DNA of 64,000 bases from Bradyrhizobium sp. C9 (GTDB lineage: Bacteria > Pseudomonadota > Alphaproteobacteria > Rhizobiales > Xanthobacteraceae). Made by a program: the position numbers and the translations under genes. Within the stretch, counting starts at the first letter, position 1. Each line of letters starts with the position of its first letter. Shown here piece by piece: positions 53,964 through 62,803 of the stretch. The DNA lies in the NCBI RefSeq assembly GCF_002532045.1, contig NZ_NWTG01000007.1, positions 294,381 to 358,380 on the forward strand, written 5' to 3'. The notes under the pieces are model-generated. The model did not search any database, was not told the DNA's origin, and saw only the letters and a list, made by a program, of their open reading frames with translations.

Positions 53964-54989
53964 GTGAAGGCCGTCTACAGCGATCTGCACCGTAGCCATG
54001 ATCCGCAATTCTTCCTGGTCCGCGGTGTGGTCCAGCGCACCACCGAGCAGCCCGAGCGCGCCGACCGTCTGCTGGCGGGGCTGAAAGCCGGCAAGCACAC
54101 GCTGATCGAGCCCACCACATTCGGGCAGGGGCCGCGGGCGCGGGTGCACAGCCCGGAATATCTGAGCTTTCTCGAAGGCGCCTGGGACGAATGGTCGGCG
54201 CTCGGCAATGCGGGGCCGGAGATGATCGCGAACATGCATCCGGTGCGCAACGCCGGCACCTATCCCACCCACATCGTCGGCAAGCTCGGCTGGCACACGG
54301 TCGACACCGCGGCGCCGATCGGCCCCGGCACCTGGGCCGGGGCCTGTGCCTCGAGCGACGTCGCGGTCACCGCCGCGCAGATGGTGCTCGATGGCGAGGA
54401 GGCGGTTTACGCGCTGTGCCGTCCGCCCGGTCATCACGCCTATCGCGATCTCGCCGGCGGCTTCTGCTTCCTCAACAACAGCGCGATCGCGGCCGAGCAC
54501 CTACGCCAGAAGCACGAGCGTGTCGCGATCCTCGATGTCGACGTGCATCACGGCAACGGCACGCAGGGCATCTTCTACGAGCGGGGAGACGTCTTCACCG
54601 TCTCGATCCACGCCGATCCGTCGTTCTTCTATCCGTTCGTCTGGGGCTATGCGCATGAGCGCGGCGCGGGCGGAGGCCTCGGCACGAACCTCAATATTCC
54701 CCTCGCCAAGGGCACCGGCGACGATGACTACATCAAGGCGCTCGCGGCGGCCGAGAAGGCGATCCGTTCCTTCGCGCCGACTGCGCTGGTGGTTGCGCTC
54801 GGGCTCGACGCGTCCGAGCAGGATCCGCTCGCGGGCCTCGCGGTCACCACCGACGGCTTCCGCCGGATCGGCGAGGCGCTCGCCCGGTTCGGCCTGCCGA
54901 CCGTGCTGGTGCAGGAAGGTGGCTATCTCTCCGACATCCTCGGTGCCAATCTGACTGCGGTGCTCGGCGGATTCGAAGCCGTGCGCTAG
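53964..54989 (+). CDS. Histone-deacetylase-family amidohydrolase (acetylpolyamine amidohydrolase type)
   Basis: A GTG start with AGGAG upstream gives 341 residues. The zinc amidohydrolase residues are all visible: RPPGHHAYRD near 152 (His-His pair), ILDVDVHHGNGTQGIFYE near 190 (Asp and His zinc ligands), HADPSFFYPF near 215, GLDASEQDPL near 274 (Asp ligand) and VQEGGYLSDI near 313. Bacterial members remove acetyl groups from polyamines or other small amines. It stands alone on the plus strand, divergent from the TetR gene. Confidence 0.92.
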   Translation: MKAVYSDLHRSHDPQFFLVRGVVQRTTEQPERADRLLAGLKAGKHTLIEPTTFGQGPRARVHSPEYLSFLEGAWDEWSALGNAGPEMIANMHPVRNAGTYPTHIVGKLGWHTVDTAAPIGPGTWAGACASSDVAVTAAQMVLDGEEAVYALCRPPGHHAYRDLAGGFCFLNNSAIAAEHLRQKHERVAILDVDVHHGNGTQGIFYERGDVFTVSIHADPSFFYPFVWGYAHERGAGGGLGTNLNIPLAKGTGDDDYIKALAAAEKAIRSFAPTALVVALGLDASEQDPLAGLAVTTDGFRRIGEALARFGLPTVLVQEGGYLSDILGANLTAVLGGFEAVR

Positions 54990-55052
54990 CGCGGTTTCGG
55001 ACGAGGGCGACCGGGTCCGCGTGGGGAAAGCCTGTCAAAACAACGATCTAGA

Positions 55053-55082
55053 GCATCGATTTTGATCGATCAGAACCGATGC
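55053..55082. repeat. 30-bp nested palindrome (GCATCGATTTTGATCGATCA type)
   Basis: GCATCG (55053-55058) pairs with CGATGC (55077-55082) around the internal palindrome TGATCGATCA (55063-55072). It follows the deacetylase-like gene and is preceded by caacgatctaga. It looks like a member of a dispersed intergenic family. The rest of 54990-55225 shows no gene. Confidence 0.6.
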
Positions 55083-55225
55083 CCCCGCCGCGCGCCGTAC
55101 AACAAAACGTCGTGGATTTGCGCCTTTGCAACCAAAGCCGGATCAAGCCGTTGGTATCCTGTGCTGGCTTATGATCCAGCCTGGCGGCATCGGCCGGCCC
55201 GGCGGGCTGCAACGCGAGGACGGCC

Positions 55226-56155
55226 ATGAGCGATCTGCTTCGTATCGCCATCGTCGGGTTCGGCGAGATCGCGTGCCGGCAGCACGTGCCTGCGATCGCG
55301 AAGACATCGGGCGCCGCACTCGTCGCGGTGGCCGATCCGGCCAAGAGCCCATCCGGCCTGCCGCATTTCCGCGATTTGCAGGAGTTGTTGCGCGACGGAC
55401 CGGAGATCGATGCCGTCGCGCTGTGCACGCCGCCGCAAGCGCGTCATGCGCTGGCCTCTGCTGCGCTCGCTGCTGGCAAGCATGTGCTGCTCGAGAAGCC
55501 ACCTGGGTCCACGTTAGGCGAACTCACGTCGTTGATCGCGGCCGCACATGAGGCGGGCCGGACATTGTTTGCGGCATGGCACTCGCGCCACGCACCCGCG
55601 GTTGGACCGGCGCGGCAATTGCTCGCCGGACGCGCCATCAGCAAGGTGACCATCATCTGGAAGGAAGACGTCCGCGTCTGGCATCCAGGCCAAGCCTGGA
55701 TATTCGAGGCCGGTGGCTTCGGCGTGTTCGATCCCGGCATCAATGCTCTGTCGATCCTGACCGAGATCCTGCCGCGCTCCGTGTTCGTCAGGAGCGCGGT
55801 CCTGGATTTTCCTTCCAACCGGGAGGCGCCGATTGCTGCAGCAATCGAACTGTCCGATGAGAACGGCCTGCCGATCCATGCCGAATTCGATTTACGCCAG
55901 ACCGGGCCGCCGAGCTGGGACATCCTGTGCGAGACCGAGGCCGGGCCTGTGACGCTGTCGAAAGGCGGACGGCAGCTGCGCGATGGCACAAGGTTGGTGG
56001 TCGATGCCACGGATGAGGAATATCCGGCGCTGTACCGTCGCTTCGTCGCGCTGACGTCGGACGGAAAGTCCGAGGTCGACCTCGCGCCCTTGCGGCTCGT
56101 CGCCGATAGCTTCATGCTGGGGCGACGGCGCCTTGTCGAGGCGTTCGGGGACTGA
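55226..56155 (+). CDS. L-arabinose/D-galactose 1-dehydrogenase (Gfo/Idh/MocA family)
   Basis: The 309-residue protein has the Rossmann start IAIVGFGEIACRQHVPAIA and the EKPPGSTLGEL catalytic-site motif near 92-102. Further motifs resemble the Azospirillum L-arabinose 1-dehydrogenase, which is also 309 residues: TLFAAWHSRHAPAV, WKEDVRVWHPGQAWI, GFGVFDPGINALSI. It oxidises the aldose to the 1,4- or 1,5-lactone with NAD(P)+ in the cytoplasm. The next genes are a mutarotase (two-base gap) and a lactonase. GAGGACGGCC precedes the ATG. L-arabinose versus D-galactose cannot be separated here. Confidence 0.88.
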   Translation: MSDLLRIAIVGFGEIACRQHVPAIAKTSGAALVAVADPAKSPSGLPHFRDLQELLRDGPEIDAVALCTPPQARHALASAALAAGKHVLLEKPPGSTLGELTSLIAAAHEAGRTLFAAWHSRHAPAVGPARQLLAGRAISKVTIIWKEDVRVWHPGQAWIFEAGGFGVFDPGINALSILTEILPRSVFVRSAVLDFPSNREAPIAAAIELSDENGLPIHAEFDLRQTGPPSWDILCETEAGPVTLSKGGRQLRDGTRLVVDATDEEYPALYRRFVALTSDGKSEVDLAPLRLVADSFMLGRRRLVEAFGD

Positions 56156-56157
56156 CC

Positions 56158-57219
56158 ATGACATCAGCCAACATTGCTCGCGCGCCCTTCGGCAAATTGC
56201 CCGACGGCACCGTGGTCGAGCGCGTGACGCTGCGCGGCGAACACGGCTTCGAGGCCAGCATCCTCACCTTCGGCGCCACGCTGCAAGCGCTGCTCGTGCC
56301 CGATCGCGGCGGGCATTGCGACGACGTCGTGCTTGGCCATGACGAGTTCGACGGCTATCTCGCGCAGCGCAAATTCTTCGGCGCGACCATCGGACGTTAC
56401 GCCAACCGGATCGCCGGCGGGCGCTTCGTGCTCGATGGCGAGACGGTGAATCTCGCCGCCAACAACGGCCCCAACGCGCTGCACGGTGGCCCGCAGGGCT
56501 TCGATCGCAAGCTGTGGCGGATCGTCGAACTGTCAGATCAACCGGGGCCGGCGCTGGTGCTGGAGCGCGAAAGCCCGCATGGCGAAGAGGGCTATCCGGG
56601 CAATCTTCAGACCCGGGTGACCTATCGCCTGCGCGACCCGATGGATCTCGTGGTGATCTACGAGGCGACCACCGACCGGCCGACCTGCGTCAACCTCACC
56701 AATCACAGCTTCTTCAATCTCGACGGCGCGCGCTCGGGCACGCAAATCCTCGATCACAGGCTGACGATCGCCTCAGACCATTTCCTCGCGGTCGACGCTA
56801 CGGCGATCCCGTTGCCAGAGCCGCCGCGGCCGGTTGGCGGCACCCCGTTCGACTTCCGCAAGCCGACCTCGATCGGCGCGCGGATCAGGATGAATGACGA
56901 GCAGCTGCGGCTCGGGCGCGGCTATGACCACAATTTCTGTCTGGCCTCGGGGACAGGCGTTCGCTTCGCCGCGCGCCTCGAGGCGCCGCACTCTGGCCGC
57001 GTGATGGAGCTGTTCACCGATCAGCCGGGGCTGCAATTCTATTCCGGCAATTTCCTCGATGGCTCGAGCGCCGGCAAGGGCGATCGGCTCTACCGCCAAT
57101 CCGACGCGCTATGTCTGGAGCCGCACGCCTGGCCGGATACGCCGAACCGGCCCGACTTCCCGTCGGCGCGGCTCGATCCCGGGCAGATCTATCGACGCAC
57201 CGCAATCTATCGATTCTAG
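56158..57219 (+). CDS. galM: Aldose 1-epimerase (mutarotase)
   Basis: The 353-residue protein has RYANRIAGGRF near 80-90, LHGGPQGFDRKLW near 108 with the first active-site His, NLTNHSFFNLDG near 180 with the second His, and GYDHNFCL near 259. The product QFYSGNFLDGS near 299 completes the family. It equilibrates alpha and beta anomers so the sugar dehydrogenase can act. The tight gap to the dehydrogenase (two bases) and 17 bases to the lactonase suggest one transcript. Confidence 0.94.
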   Translation: MTSANIARAPFGKLPDGTVVERVTLRGEHGFEASILTFGATLQALLVPDRGGHCDDVVLGHDEFDGYLAQRKFFGATIGRYANRIAGGRFVLDGETVNLAANNGPNALHGGPQGFDRKLWRIVELSDQPGPALVLERESPHGEEGYPGNLQTRVTYRLRDPMDLVVIYEATTDRPTCVNLTNHSFFNLDGARSGTQILDHRLTIASDHFLAVDATAIPLPEPPRPVGGTPFDFRKPTSIGARIRMNDEQLRLGRGYDHNFCLASGTGVRFAARLEAPHSGRVMELFTDQPGLQFYSGNFLDGSSAGKGDRLYRQSDALCLEPHAWPDTPNRPDFPSARLDPGQIYRRTAIYRF

Positions 57220-57236
57220 ACCATGTGAGTGACGCC

Positions 57237-58142
57237 ATGACCGACCGTGCCGCCGAGCCGCTGATCGAACAGGTGCCGACATCGGTGCTATCCACCGAGC
57301 GCTGTCATCTCGGCGAGGGGCCGACCTATGACGCGGCGACCGACACCGCATGGTGGTTCGACATCCGCGAGCGTCGCCTGTTCGAGCATCGTTTTGCAAA
57401 CGGCCGCACCGTCATTCACGCGCTGCCGAAAATGGCGAGCGCGCTGGCGCGGATCGATGGCGAGCGGCAGCTGATCCTCACCGAAGATGGGCTTTACGTC
57501 CGGCAGGTCGCCGGCGGCCGGCTGGAGCTGTTCGCCGCACTCGAAGCCGACAATCCGGTGACGCGCTCCAACGATGCGCGCGTGCATCCGTCCGGCACCT
57601 TCTGGCTCGGCACCATGGGGCGCCAAGCCGAGCACGGCGCCGGCGCGATCTACGCGCTGCATCACGGCCAAATCACGCGGCTCTATCCCGGCATCACGAT
57701 CCCCAATGCGATCTGCTTTTCGCCCGCAGGCGACGTCGGCTATTTCGCCGATACCGCGACCAATGTGCTGCATCGCGTACCGCTCGATCCATCGACGGGA
57801 TTGCCGACCGGCGAGCCGATCGACCTGATCAGACATCGGGGCCCCGGTGGGCTCGACGGCGCGATCGTCGATGCCGATGGAATGATCTGGAACGCGCGCT
57901 GGGGCGGCGGCTGCGTCGATGTCTACGATCCGAGTGGCCGGCACCTCCGCTCGCTGAAGGTGCCGGCGAAGCAATCGAGCTGTCCGGCCTTTGTCGGTCG
58001 CGATTTTGCGCGCGTGCTGGTTACCTCGGCCTGGCAGGACATGGACGAGGCCCAGCGCGCGGCCGATCCCGGCCACGGCCAAACCTTTCTGCTCGATGCC
58101 GCGGCACGCGGCCGTGCCGAGCCTGACGTCAAACTGACCTGA
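57237..58142 (+). CDS. SMP-30/gluconolactonase-family sugar lactonase
   Basis: ATG 57237 gives 301 residues. The beta-propeller metal residues are seen: HLGEGPTYD near 24 (Glu ligand), NDARVHPSGTFWLGTMG near 108 (Asn ligand, TMG loop), ITIPNAICFSP near 152 (Asn ligand), and GGLDGAIVDADGMIWNARWGGG near 200 (Asp ligand). It hydrolyses the sugar lactone made by the dehydrogenase to the open sugar acid. The frame runs back to 57111 inside galM and is rejected. Confidence 0.92.
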   Translation: MTDRAAEPLIEQVPTSVLSTERCHLGEGPTYDAATDTAWWFDIRERRLFEHRFANGRTVIHALPKMASALARIDGERQLILTEDGLYVRQVAGGRLELFAALEADNPVTRSNDARVHPSGTFWLGTMGRQAEHGAGAIYALHHGQITRLYPGITIPNAICFSPAGDVGYFADTATNVLHRVPLDPSTGLPTGEPIDLIRHRGPGGLDGAIVDADGMIWNARWGGGCVDVYDPSGRHLRSLKVPAKQSSCPAFVGRDFARVLVTSAWQDMDEAQRAADPGHGQTFLLDAAARGRAEPDVKLT

Positions 58143-58179
58143 ATGCGGGCTTGGCGCCGCGTCGTTGACGCGACCTGAA

Positions 58180-58201
58180 TATTTGGACGATAGTACAAAT
58201 A
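58180..58201. promoter_or_regulatory. 22-bp dyad, candidate TetR operator overlapping its own start
   Basis: TATTTGgAC (58180-58188) pairs with GTaCAAATA (58193-58201), with one mismatch per arm, around gata. It overlaps the ATG region of the TetR gene, which suits autorepression. Confidence 0.6.
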
Positions 58202-58947
58202 TGGTCCGTAAACCTGCCAAGTCCGGCATCAAGTCCGGCGTCAAGGTCGCCAGCACGCGGAAGCCGAACATGCGCGAGGCGATCCTCGCCGCAGCGGAGG
58301 AATTGTTCTCGACCTACGGCTTCAATGCCGTGTCGGTACGCGACATCGCGCAGGCCGCCGGCGCCAATCCCGGCAGCGTGACCTATCACTTCAAGACCAA
58401 GGACGGCCTGCTACTGGAGATCTATCGGCGGCATTGCGGCCCGATGAACCGGCGTCGCTCCGAGCTGTTGGCGGCGGCGCGGCGGGTGCGCGACCTGCAG
58501 GACCGGCTGGAAGCGATCGTGCGCGCCTATGTGCTGCCGGCCTTCACCTCGGGCAGCGACCTCGCCGGCGGCGGAACGCGGTTCACGCGGCTGCGCGCGA
58601 TCATGTCGGCCGAGGGCAACGAGGTGGTGCGCAAGATCATCGCGCAGACCTTCGACGACACCAGCCATGCCTTCATCGACGCGATCCATGAAAGCCTGCC
58701 GCACATTCCGCGCACCGATCTGGTCTGGCGCGGCCACTTCCTGCTCGGCGCGCTCTACTACACGCTGGTGACGCCGGAGCGCGTCTCGCGCCTGTCGCGC
58801 GGCAGTGCCGACGGCACCGATGCCGGCCACGCCATCGAGGAGCTGGTGCGCGCGACCGTCGCCGCGCTGCAGGCCGCGCCGCTCGATCAAGGCGCGCCCG
58901 CGCCGCGCAAGATGGCGGGCGCGAATCCAGGGCGCGCACTGACCTGA
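58201..58947 (+). CDS. TetR family regulator with long C-terminal domain
   Basis: ATG 58201 gives 248 residues. A basic N-tail (KPAKSGIKSGVKVASTRKP) leads into the TetR domain: MREAILAAAEELFSTYGFNAV, SVRDIAQAAGANPGSVTYHFKTKDGLL. The C-terminal half (RAYVLPAFTSG..., VWRGHFLLGALYY) resembles TetR_C_CerR-type sensor domains. It heads the genes at 58967-61626, probably one transcript, and is probably their repressor. The TTG at 58165 as start is rejected. Confidence 0.87.
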   Translation: MVRKPAKSGIKSGVKVASTRKPNMREAILAAAEELFSTYGFNAVSVRDIAQAAGANPGSVTYHFKTKDGLLLEIYRRHCGPMNRRRSELLAAARRVRDLQDRLEAIVRAYVLPAFTSGSDLAGGGTRFTRLRAIMSAEGNEVVRKIIAQTFDDTSHAFIDAIHESLPHIPRTDLVWRGHFLLGALYYTLVTPERVSRLSRGSADGTDAGHAIEELVRATVAALQAAPLDQGAPAPRKMAGANPGRALT

Positions 58948-58966
58948 CCCCGCGGAGTTCGTCGCC

Positions 58967-59833
58967 ATGGAGAAACTTCGGCTGCGTACGGTGCTTGGCA
59001 ACCACCCGCACGTCCAAGCGGTGAAGCGCGGCGAGCTGCGCTCGGAGCTGTTCGATCTCGACTTCACCGAATTCATGCCGACCAACGCCGCGTTCAAGCC
59101 GATGGTGCGCGAGCAGGCGTTCGACGTCTGCGAGATGGCGATCGTGACCTATCTGATGGCAAGGGCGCACGGCAAGCCGCTGATGCTGCTGCCGGCCGCG
59201 ATGGTCGGCCGCTTCCAGCATGGCCATGCGCTTTATCGTGCCGACCGCGGCACGCTCGCGCCCGCCGATCTCGAGGGCAAGCGGGTCGGCATCCGCTCGT
59301 TCACCACCACGACCGGCGCATGGATGCGCGGCATCCTTGCCAACGATCATGGCGTCAACCTCGACCGGATCAATTGGGTGACGTTTGAAGATCCGCATGT
59401 CGCCGAATATCTCGACGGCACCGAACGTGCCCCGAAGGGCAGGGCCATCATCCAGATGCTGAAGGATGGCGAGCTCGATGCCGTGCTGGGCGAGACCTCG
59501 AGCGATCCGGCGCTCAAGCCGTTGTTTGCCGATCCGGCCGCAGAGGCGGCGCGGTGGTACGCGCGGCATGGGGTCGTGCCGGTCAATCATCTGGTGGTGG
59601 TGACCAGGCAGCTCGCAATGTCGCGCCCGGACGTGGTGCGGAGCCTCTACGAACTCCTCAAGCGCGCCAAGGCAAACGCCGATCCGGCCGATGTACCCGA
59701 CCTGCTGCCGTTCGGCGTCGATGCGAACCGCAAGCCGCTCGAACGGATGATCGACTATTGCGTCCAGCAGGCATTGATCCCGCGGCGCGTCACGGTCGAC
59801 GAACTGTTCGACACAACACGGGACTTGAACTGA
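58967..59833 (+). CDS. Pht5-like (4,5-dihydroxyphthalate decarboxylase-like) periplasmic-binding-fold protein without signal
   Basis: The 288-residue protein belongs to the NMT1/ABC-binding-like family of Pht5. It starts directly with MEKLRLRTVLGNHPHV and has no signal peptide, so it should stay in the cytoplasm as Pht5 does. It has FTEFMPTNAAFKPMVREQAFDVCEMAIVTY and GKRVGIRSFTTTTGAWMRG. Family members are named decarboxylases of 4,5-dihydroxyphthalate, but the activity here is unproven. Its stop overlaps the next gene's ATG by one base, so it is linked to the following dehydrogenase. Confidence 0.8.
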   Translation: MEKLRLRTVLGNHPHVQAVKRGELRSELFDLDFTEFMPTNAAFKPMVREQAFDVCEMAIVTYLMARAHGKPLMLLPAAMVGRFQHGHALYRADRGTLAPADLEGKRVGIRSFTTTTGAWMRGILANDHGVNLDRINWVTFEDPHVAEYLDGTERAPKGRAIIQMLKDGELDAVLGETSSDPALKPLFADPAAEAARWYARHGVVPVNHLVVVTRQLAMSRPDVVRSLYELLKRAKANADPADVPDLLPFGVDANRKPLERMIDYCVQQALIPRRVTVDELFDTTRDLN

Positions 59834-60756
59834 TGACAATCTCCAGCGATCCGCGGCAGTGGCAGGTCGGCATGCTCGGCTATGGCGAGGTCGGCCGCAT
59901 CCTCGCCGAAGACCTGCGCAAGCAGGGCGTGAAGGTCGTTGCCTACGACATCAAGCTCGACCGCGACCACGGCGCGCCGCTGCGCGCGCACGCGGCGGAG
60001 ACCGGTGTCACGCTCGCGCAGTCCCATGCCGATCTCGCGGCGCGCGTCGATTTCATCATCTCGGCGGTGACCGCGAGCCAGGCGGTGCCGGTGGCCGAAG
60101 CCTGCGCGCCCACGATCCGGAGCGGCGCCTGGTTTCTCGATTTCAACTCGGCCTCGCCCGGCGCCAAGCAGCGCGCGGCGGTCCACGTCGATAGCGCCGG
60201 CGGCCGCTATGTCGAGGGCGCGGTGATGACCTCGCTGCCGCCCTACCGGATCAAGGTGCCGCTGCTGCTCGGCGGTCACGGCGCGCAGGAACTGGCGCCG
60301 CTCCTGGTCGCGCTCGGTTTCGCGGCGAACGTCGCCAGCGACGAGCTTGGCGTGTCCTCCGCGGTCAAGATGTGCCGCAGCATCATGATCAAGGGCCTCG
60401 AGGCCATGGTGATCGAGAGCTTTACCACCGCACGCGCCTATGGCGTCGAGGATGCGGTGCTCGCCTCGCTCAAGGAGACCTTTCCCGGCATCGATTGGGA
60501 GAAGCAGGGCGCCTACTTCTTCCAGCGGGTGATCGAGCATGGCCGGCGGCGTGCCGAGGAGGTGCGCGAGGTGGCGGAGACCGTGCGCGAAGCCGGGCTG
60601 ACGCCATGGTCTGCGTCCGGCACGGCCGAGCGGCAGGGCTGGATCGCCGGTCTTGCCGACGAGGGCGTGTTCGGACCGAAGGGAACGCCGGACTTCGCCC
60701 GCAGCGCCGATTGGCGCACCGAGGCCGACCGGATTCTCGCGCGCATCAAGCCGTGA
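59833..60756 (+). CDS. NAD(P)-dependent beta-hydroxyacid dehydrogenase-like, DUF1932 type
   Basis: ATG 59833 gives 307 residues. The Rossmann motif (VGMLGYGEVGRILAEDL) resembles 6-phosphogluconate/3-hydroxyisobutyrate dehydrogenases, then FLDFNSASPGAKQRA near 101. The C-terminal DUF1932 domain contains SSAVKMCRSIMIKGLEAMV near 176 with its catalytic-type Lys. It is translationally joined to the Pht5-like gene; the longer frame from 59554 is spurious. The substrate is unknown. Confidence 0.87.
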   Translation: MTISSDPRQWQVGMLGYGEVGRILAEDLRKQGVKVVAYDIKLDRDHGAPLRAHAAETGVTLAQSHADLAARVDFIISAVTASQAVPVAEACAPTIRSGAWFLDFNSASPGAKQRAAVHVDSAGGRYVEGAVMTSLPPYRIKVPLLLGGHGAQELAPLLVALGFAANVASDELGVSSAVKMCRSIMIKGLEAMVIESFTTARAYGVEDAVLASLKETFPGIDWEKQGAYFFQRVIEHGRRRAEEVREVAETVREAGLTPWSASGTAERQGWIAGLADEGVFGPKGTPDFARSADWRTEADRILARIKP

Positions 60757-60843
60757 CGTCTCGCGCGGAGAATCCGCCGCGTTCCCTGCCGACGCGCAAT
60801 GCGCTATTGCTCTGTGAACAGCTTTTGCTCTGGAGGCACTCCC

Positions 60844-61626
60844 ATGAAGAATTCCGGCAAGGTCGTCGCCATCACCGGGGCGGCGCGGGGCATCGGCAAG
60901 GCCTGCGCCGCGCGCTTCCTGGCCGATGGCGCCAGGGTCGTGATCTCGGATGTCGACGCCGCGGGGCTCGTCCACACCGCCCAGGAACTCGGGCATGAGG
61001 ATCGGTTGCGGGCGGTCGAGGCCGATGTCAGCAAGCGCGCCGATGTCGATCGCATCGTCGCTCACGCGGTGAAGGAGTTCGGCCGGCTCGACGTCATGGT
61101 CAACAACGCCGGCGTCGCGCGCAACCGCGACTTCCTCGATATCAGCGAGGCCGAATTCGACGACGTGATGGGGATCAACCTCAAGGGCGCGTTCTTCGGC
61201 GTGCAGGCGGCGGCGCGCCAGATGATCGCGCAGGGCGGTGGCGGCGTCGTCGTCAACATGTCCTCGGTCAACGCGCTGCTCGCGATCCCCTCGCTTGCGA
61301 CCTATGCGATGTCCAAGGGCGCGATGAAGCAGCTCACCTCGGTGGCCGCCGTGGCGCTGGCGCCGCACGGCATTCGCGTCGTGGCGGTCGGGCCCGGCAC
61401 GATCCTGACCGAGATGGTGGCGACCGCGATCTTCTCGTCGGAGGACGCGCGGCGCAGCGTGCTGTCGCGAACCCCGGCCGGGCGCTGCGGCGAGCCGAGC
61501 GAGGTGGCCTCGGTGGTGGCGTTCCTCGCCAGCGACGATGCCTCCTACATCACCGGCCAGACCATCTATCCCGACGGCGGGCGGTTGATCCTCAACTACA
61601 CGGTGCCGGTCAACGAGAAGAAGTAG
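60844..61626 (+). CDS. SDR family oxidoreductase
   Basis: ATG 60844 with GGAGG upstream gives 260 residues. Standard motifs are present: TGAARGIGKA near 10-19, NNAGVARNRDF near 87, MSSVN, catalytic YAMSK near 154 and ITGQTIYPDGGRLILN. The gene follows the DUF1932 gene by 87 bases and may belong to the same TetR-governed unit. The activity is probably NAD(P)-dependent oxidation of an alcohol. Confidence 0.9.
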   Translation: MKNSGKVVAITGAARGIGKACAARFLADGARVVISDVDAAGLVHTAQELGHEDRLRAVEADVSKRADVDRIVAHAVKEFGRLDVMVNNAGVARNRDFLDISEAEFDDVMGINLKGAFFGVQAAARQMIAQGGGGVVVNMSSVNALLAIPSLATYAMSKGAMKQLTSVAAVALAPHGIRVVAVGPGTILTEMVATAIFSSEDARRSVLSRTPAGRCGEPSEVASVVAFLASDDASYITGQTIYPDGGRLILNYTVPVNEKK

Positions 61627-61780
61627 GCGGCAGGTTCAATCCTGAGCCCACCGCCAAAATATTGAAAACAACCCCATGCACAGTAGCCGGCGGCAGCCGG
61701 CGTTCGACCTGGCAACTTGACATGTCGGGCAAATCAGGGATATTCTTCTATTATTCCGAAATAGTGCCGGCGCTTGCTCA

Positions 61781-61883
61781 GTGTGATCACCCGCGCATGC
61801 GGGTGATCAGTATTGCAGAGACCGCTGTGCTTGAGCCGAGAGGCCGCGGCGTACTGGATCGCCCGGTTGAACCGGGCGATGAC
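61781..61883. repeat. Dispersed intergenic repeat A, copy 2 (plus a fragment)
   Basis: Matches 9848-9949 at most positions, including gatcgcccggttgaaccggg and the GTGATCACCCGCGCATGCGGGTGATC dyad at its left end. A shortened third piece (gcgtcatcacctccgcgagc) follows near 61932-61974. The 61627-61990 gap otherwise holds no gene that I can see. Confidence 0.75.
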
Positions 61884-61990
61884 AGCGGTGGACGAGGACA
61901 TAGCCCCACATCCTCTCGGGGTAGCCGGCTGCTTGCTCAGCGTCATCACCTCCGCGAGCCGGGCGATGACAGGTGAGGATGGGGACGCCG

Positions 61991-62803
61991 CTACCGCCCC
62001 TGGAACCGCGGCTTGCGCTTTTCCATGAAGGCGTTGCGGCCTTCGCGGAAATCCGCGCTGTCCATGCAGTCGATGCCGATCTGCTTGATCGCGGCCATGT
62101 CGCGATCGGCGGGATCCCTCAGCACCTGCGCGATGGTGATCTTGGCGGCCTTGATCGCCAGCGGCGCGTTGACCGAAATGGTGCGCGCGATCTCCATGGT
62201 CGCGTCCCACAGTTCGGCGTCCGGCAGCACGCGATCGACGAGGCCGATCCGCAGCGCCTCCGTGGAGTCGATCCGCATGCCGGTATACATGATCAGCCGC
62301 GCCCAGGACGGGCCGACCAGCGACACCAGATGGCGCAGCCCGTCATAGCCGTAGGCGATGCCCAGCTTGGCGGCGGGAATGCCGAACTGGCCGCTGGCGC
62401 CGGAGATGCGGATGTCGGTCAGCATCGCGACCTGCATGCCGCCGCCGAGGCAGAAGCCGCGGATGCAGGCGATGGTCGGCTTCGGATAGTCGGCAAGCAG
62501 GGCGCGCTGGGCTGCGCTGCGCCGTGAATATTCCTCGGAGGCCTCGGCGTTGTGGCGGGTCTTCTCGAATTGGCTGATATCGGCGCCGGACACGAACGCC
62601 TTGTCGCCGGCGCCGACCAGGATCACGACGCGAACCGCCGGATCGTCGCGCAGGGCGATCAGCGCCTCGCCGAGCCCTTCCCACATCTCCAGCGACATCG
62701 CATTGCGCTTGTCGGGATTGTTGAAGGTGATGACGCCGACGCCGTCGACCACGCTTTGCAGGATCTTGCCGTCGGCAAGCGACTTGTCTGAGATGGTTGG
62801 CAT
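61991..62803 (-). CDS. Enoyl-CoA hydratase/isomerase family protein
   Basis: The 270-residue crotonase-fold protein has the oxyanion regions KAFVSGADISQFE near 69-81 and GFCLGGGMQVAMLTDIRIS near 118 followed by GQFGIPAAKLGIAYGYDGL near 141. The usual catalytic Glu that follows GG is not at the standard place (GGGMQVAM), and the second Glu position reads GYDGL; hydratase activity is therefore uncertain. It ends EGRNAFMEKRKPRFQGR, typical of the PaaG-like C-terminus. Confidence 0.88.
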   Translation of the reverse strand: MPTISDKSLADGKILQSVVDGVGVITFNNPDKRNAMSLEMWEGLGEALIALRDDPAVRVVILVGAGDKAFVSGADISQFEKTRHNAEASEEYSRRSAAQRALLADYPKPTIACIRGFCLGGGMQVAMLTDIRISGASGQFGIPAAKLGIAYGYDGLRHLVSLVGPSWARLIMYTGMRIDSTEALRIGLVDRVLPDAELWDATMEIARTISVNAPLAIKAAKITIAQVLRDPADRDMAAIKQIGIDCMDSADFREGRNAFMEKRKPRFQGR

